Source: T1Sed10-7 sp047921175 (GTDB lineage: Bacteria; Actinomycetota; Nitriliruptoria; Nitriliruptorales; Nitriliruptoraceae). From it: a stretch of DNA of 32,954 bases. The stretch covers positions 1 to 32,954 of the forward strand of contig JBLRWQ010000034.1 of assembly GCA_047921175.1 (NCBI GenBank). Reading direction: 5' to 3'. How positions within the stretch are numbered: the first letter of the stretch is position 1; the number at the start of each line of letters is the position of its first letter. A program made the translations under genes and the position numbers. The notes below the pieces were generated by a model. The model was not told where the DNA came from. It saw only the letters and a program-made list of their open reading frames with translations, and made no database searches. Of this stretch, positions 31,352-32,954 are shown piece by piece.

Positions 31352-32953
31352 TCACTCGAGCTCGCTGATCACCCCCCGACCCTCGCACGCCTCACAGGGG
31401 TGGCTGAAGGACTCGATCAGCCCCTGACTGACGTTCTTCCGCGTCATCTGGACGAGCCCGAGCCGGGAGACCTCCGAGACCCGGGTCTTGGTCCGGTCGC
31501 GTAGCAGCTCGCGCTTGAGGCGGCGGACGACCTGCTCCTGGTTCGCCTTCAGCAGCATGTCGATGAAGTCGATGACGATGATCCCACCCATGTCCCGGAG
31601 CCGGAGCTGGCGCACGATCTCGTCGGCCGCCTCGAGGTTGGTGCGCAGCACGATCTCCTCGAGGTTGGTGTCCTTGCCGCCGGTGAACCGGCCGGTGTTG
31701 ACGTCGATGACCTTCATGGCCTCGGTCGACTCGATGATGAGGTACCCACCCGACGGCAGCCAGACCTTGCGTCCCATGGCCTTGCGGAGCTGATCGGCGA
31801 CGTCGTAGGCCTCGAACAACGCCGGCAGCTCGGTCCGTCGGGCCGCCGCGGCCGCCAGGTCGACGGACCCGACCAACGGGTCGGCCGCCTCGGCCGCGCC
31901 GTCGGTCGCTGCCGCGGCCACCTCGTCCGAGCGCTCCGCGTCGGCTCCTCCCTCGCCCGGGTGCTCCTCCTCACGCCCGACCGGGGACGGTTGCGCGCCG
32001 GGTTCCGACGTCGGTGTCCCGGGCTCCAACGCCGGCGCCCCGGCCGCGCGCGCCCGCGCGTCGGAGGTCGGCGCGCCGTACAGCTCGACCTTGTCGAGCA
32101 GTTCCGGTGCGACCTCGGCCAGGTAGCCACGGACCTGGCGGTACAGGTCCTCCTCGTCGACGATGGCCCGCTCGAACTCGGGCCCGAAGTTGTCCCGGAT
32201 CACCTTGACGACCAGCGGCGGCTCCTCGTAGACGGCGGTGAGCGCCTTGGCGTCCGCCGCCGCCTCCTCGACACGGGCCCACTTGGCGAGCAGGCGCTCG
32301 ATGTCCGCGGTGATCTGGTCCTCGCTGGCGCCTTCGGCGGCGGTGCGCACGATGATGCCGTGCTGCTCGGGTTTGACCTTCTTCACCACCCGGCGTAGCC
32401 GGTCGCGTTCCTTGTCGGTGAGCTTGCGGGAGATGCCGAACAGGTCCGAGTTGGGCGCCAGCACCATGTACCGCCCCGCCAGCGACAGGTGCATGGTCAG
32501 ACGCGGCCCCTTGGAGCCCATCGGGTCCTTGGTGACCTGCACGAGCACGGTCTGCCCGGGCTTGAGGGCGTTCTCGATCCGGTGGGCCTCGCCCTCCTCG
32601 AGGTCGAGCTCGTCGTAGAGGACCTCCCCGGCGTACAGCACGCCGTTGCGGCCCTTGCCGATGTCGAGGAAGGCGGCCTCCATGCCGGGCAGGACGTTCT
32701 GCACCCGGGCCATGTAGATGTTGCCGACGTAGGTCACGTCCTTCTTGCGCGTGACGTAGTGCTCCACCACCGTGCGGTCCTCGAGCACCGCGATCTGGGT
32801 CCGGTCCTCACGGGCGGTGACCAGCATCGTGCGCGGTGGCCCCTCGAGGATGGCGCGCCGCACCTCCTCGGGGACGCCACCGGTGCGCTGTGCCCCGCGC
32901 CGTCCGTTGCCGTTGCCCCCACTCGAGCGACGGCCGCTGCGCTTGGCGGCCAT
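31352..32953 (-). CDS. Ribonuclease E/G catalytic protein (5' end at window edge)
   Basis: This is an endoribonuclease of mRNA decay and rRNA processing, 533 residues as seen. A basic Gly/Arg N terminus (1-26) leads to the S1 domain (about 70-160, VGNIYMARVQNVLPGMEAAFLDIG) and the 5'-sensor region. Catalytic Asp are D417 (MKVIDVNTG) and D462 (IIVIDFIDM), and the Zn-link Cys are C520 and C523 (CEACEGRG). Homologues run straight from VELY to a PLFEAY-type segment; here about 80 acidic, Ala/Pro/Glu-rich residues (294-376) intervene. The protein ends ten residues after the Zn-link. The ATG lies two bases from the window end, so a longer N terminus, common in actinobacterial RNase E, cannot be excluded. 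It may be RNase E or G. Confidence 0.92.
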   Translation of the reverse strand: MAAKRSGRRSSGGNGNGRRGAQRTGGVPEEVRRAILEGPPRTMLVTAREDRTQIAVLEDRTVVEHYVTRKKDVTYVGNIYMARVQNVLPGMEAAFLDIGKGRNGVLYAGEVLYDELDLEEGEAHRIENALKPGQTVLVQVTKDPMGSKGPRLTMHLSLAGRYMVLAPNSDLFGISRKLTDKERDRLRRVVKKVKPEQHGIIVRTAAEGASEDQITADIERLLAKWARVEEAAADAKALTAVYEEPPLVVKVIRDNFGPEFERAIVDEEDLYRQVRGYLAEVAPELLDKVELYGAPTSDARARAAGAPALEPGTPTSEPGAQPSPVGREEEHPGEGGADAERSDEVAAAATDGAAEAADPLVGSVDLAAAAARRTELPALFEAYDVADQLRKAMGRKVWLPSGGYLIIESTEAMKVIDVNTGRFTGGKDTNLEEIVLRTNLEAADEIVRQLRLRDMGGIIVIDFIDMLLKANQEQVVRRLKRELLRDRTKTRVSEVSRLGLVQMTRKNVSQGLIESFSHPCEACEGRGVISELE

Positions 32954-32954
32954 G

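Overview
The window is chromosomal DNA of very high G+C. Its dense gene packing, frequent GTG starts, 4-bp ATGA/GTGA gene overlaps, DUF222/13E12-type HNH protein, Bacillus/Mycobacterium-type LexA box and leaderless-looking promoters all point to an actinobacterium. I suspect a deep-branching lineage such as Nitriliruptoria, but that is an impression and not a demonstrated assignment. No rRNA, tRNA, CRISPR array, insertion sequence or phage gene was seen. No stretch longer than 300 bp lacks a gene; the longest gaps are about 260 bp (13327-13589 and 24566-24826).

Layout from left to right. Positions 1-1386: the 3' end of a TrpB2-type tryptophan synthase beta chain, then a two-gene unit for a 66-aa basic protein and a Cys-rich membrane-anchored protein. 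Positions 1396-3076: a DEDDh exonuclease divergent from a VIT1/CCC1 metal transporter. Positions 3141-6657: a beta-oxidation operon (thiolase, then FadB-type trifunctional protein) with a candidate operator and an odd 15-bp tandem repeat between the genes. Positions 6766-9523: a membrane-tethered trypsin-like protease, divergent from a DUF222/HNH endonuclease whose promoter carries a perfect SOS box. Positions 9542-13326: a minus-strand operon of MoxR ATPase, membrane-anchored propeller-like protein and CoxE-like VWA protein. Positions 13590-16523: two quinone-oxidoreductase paralogues, a YbaK/ProX-type deacylase and a small coiled-coil membrane protein.

Positions 16573-21357 are the most distinctive part. 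An OmpR-family response regulator and histidine kinase overlap by 4 bp. They are followed directly by a short exported protein with an Asp/Ser-rich tail, and a second exported Ser/Asp-rich protein lies about 1.5 kb upstream. The upstream protein gene and the regulator gene share a 27-bp promoter motif (21 of 27 identical, no gaps), so the two loci may form one regulon. A divergent APH-fold kinase lies between them. I regard this as a candidate undescribed signalling module.

Positions 21364-24565: the conserved rplU-rpmA-obg-proB cluster on the minus strand, with a 26-bp perfect palindrome between rpmA and obg. Positions 24827-25732: a sucrase/ferredoxin-like thioredoxin-fold Fe-S protein. Positions 25768-31274: an unusually long aldehyde dehydrogenase-like protein downstream of a two-gene heterodimeric ABC exporter whose sequence predicts one degenerate and one competent ATP site. 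Positions 31352-32953: an RNase E/G catalytic protein with an acidic low-complexity insertion of about 80 residues.

In most convergent gene pairs the stop codons sit in or beside a palindrome; the clearest is a 13-bp-stem hairpin at 25726-25774.
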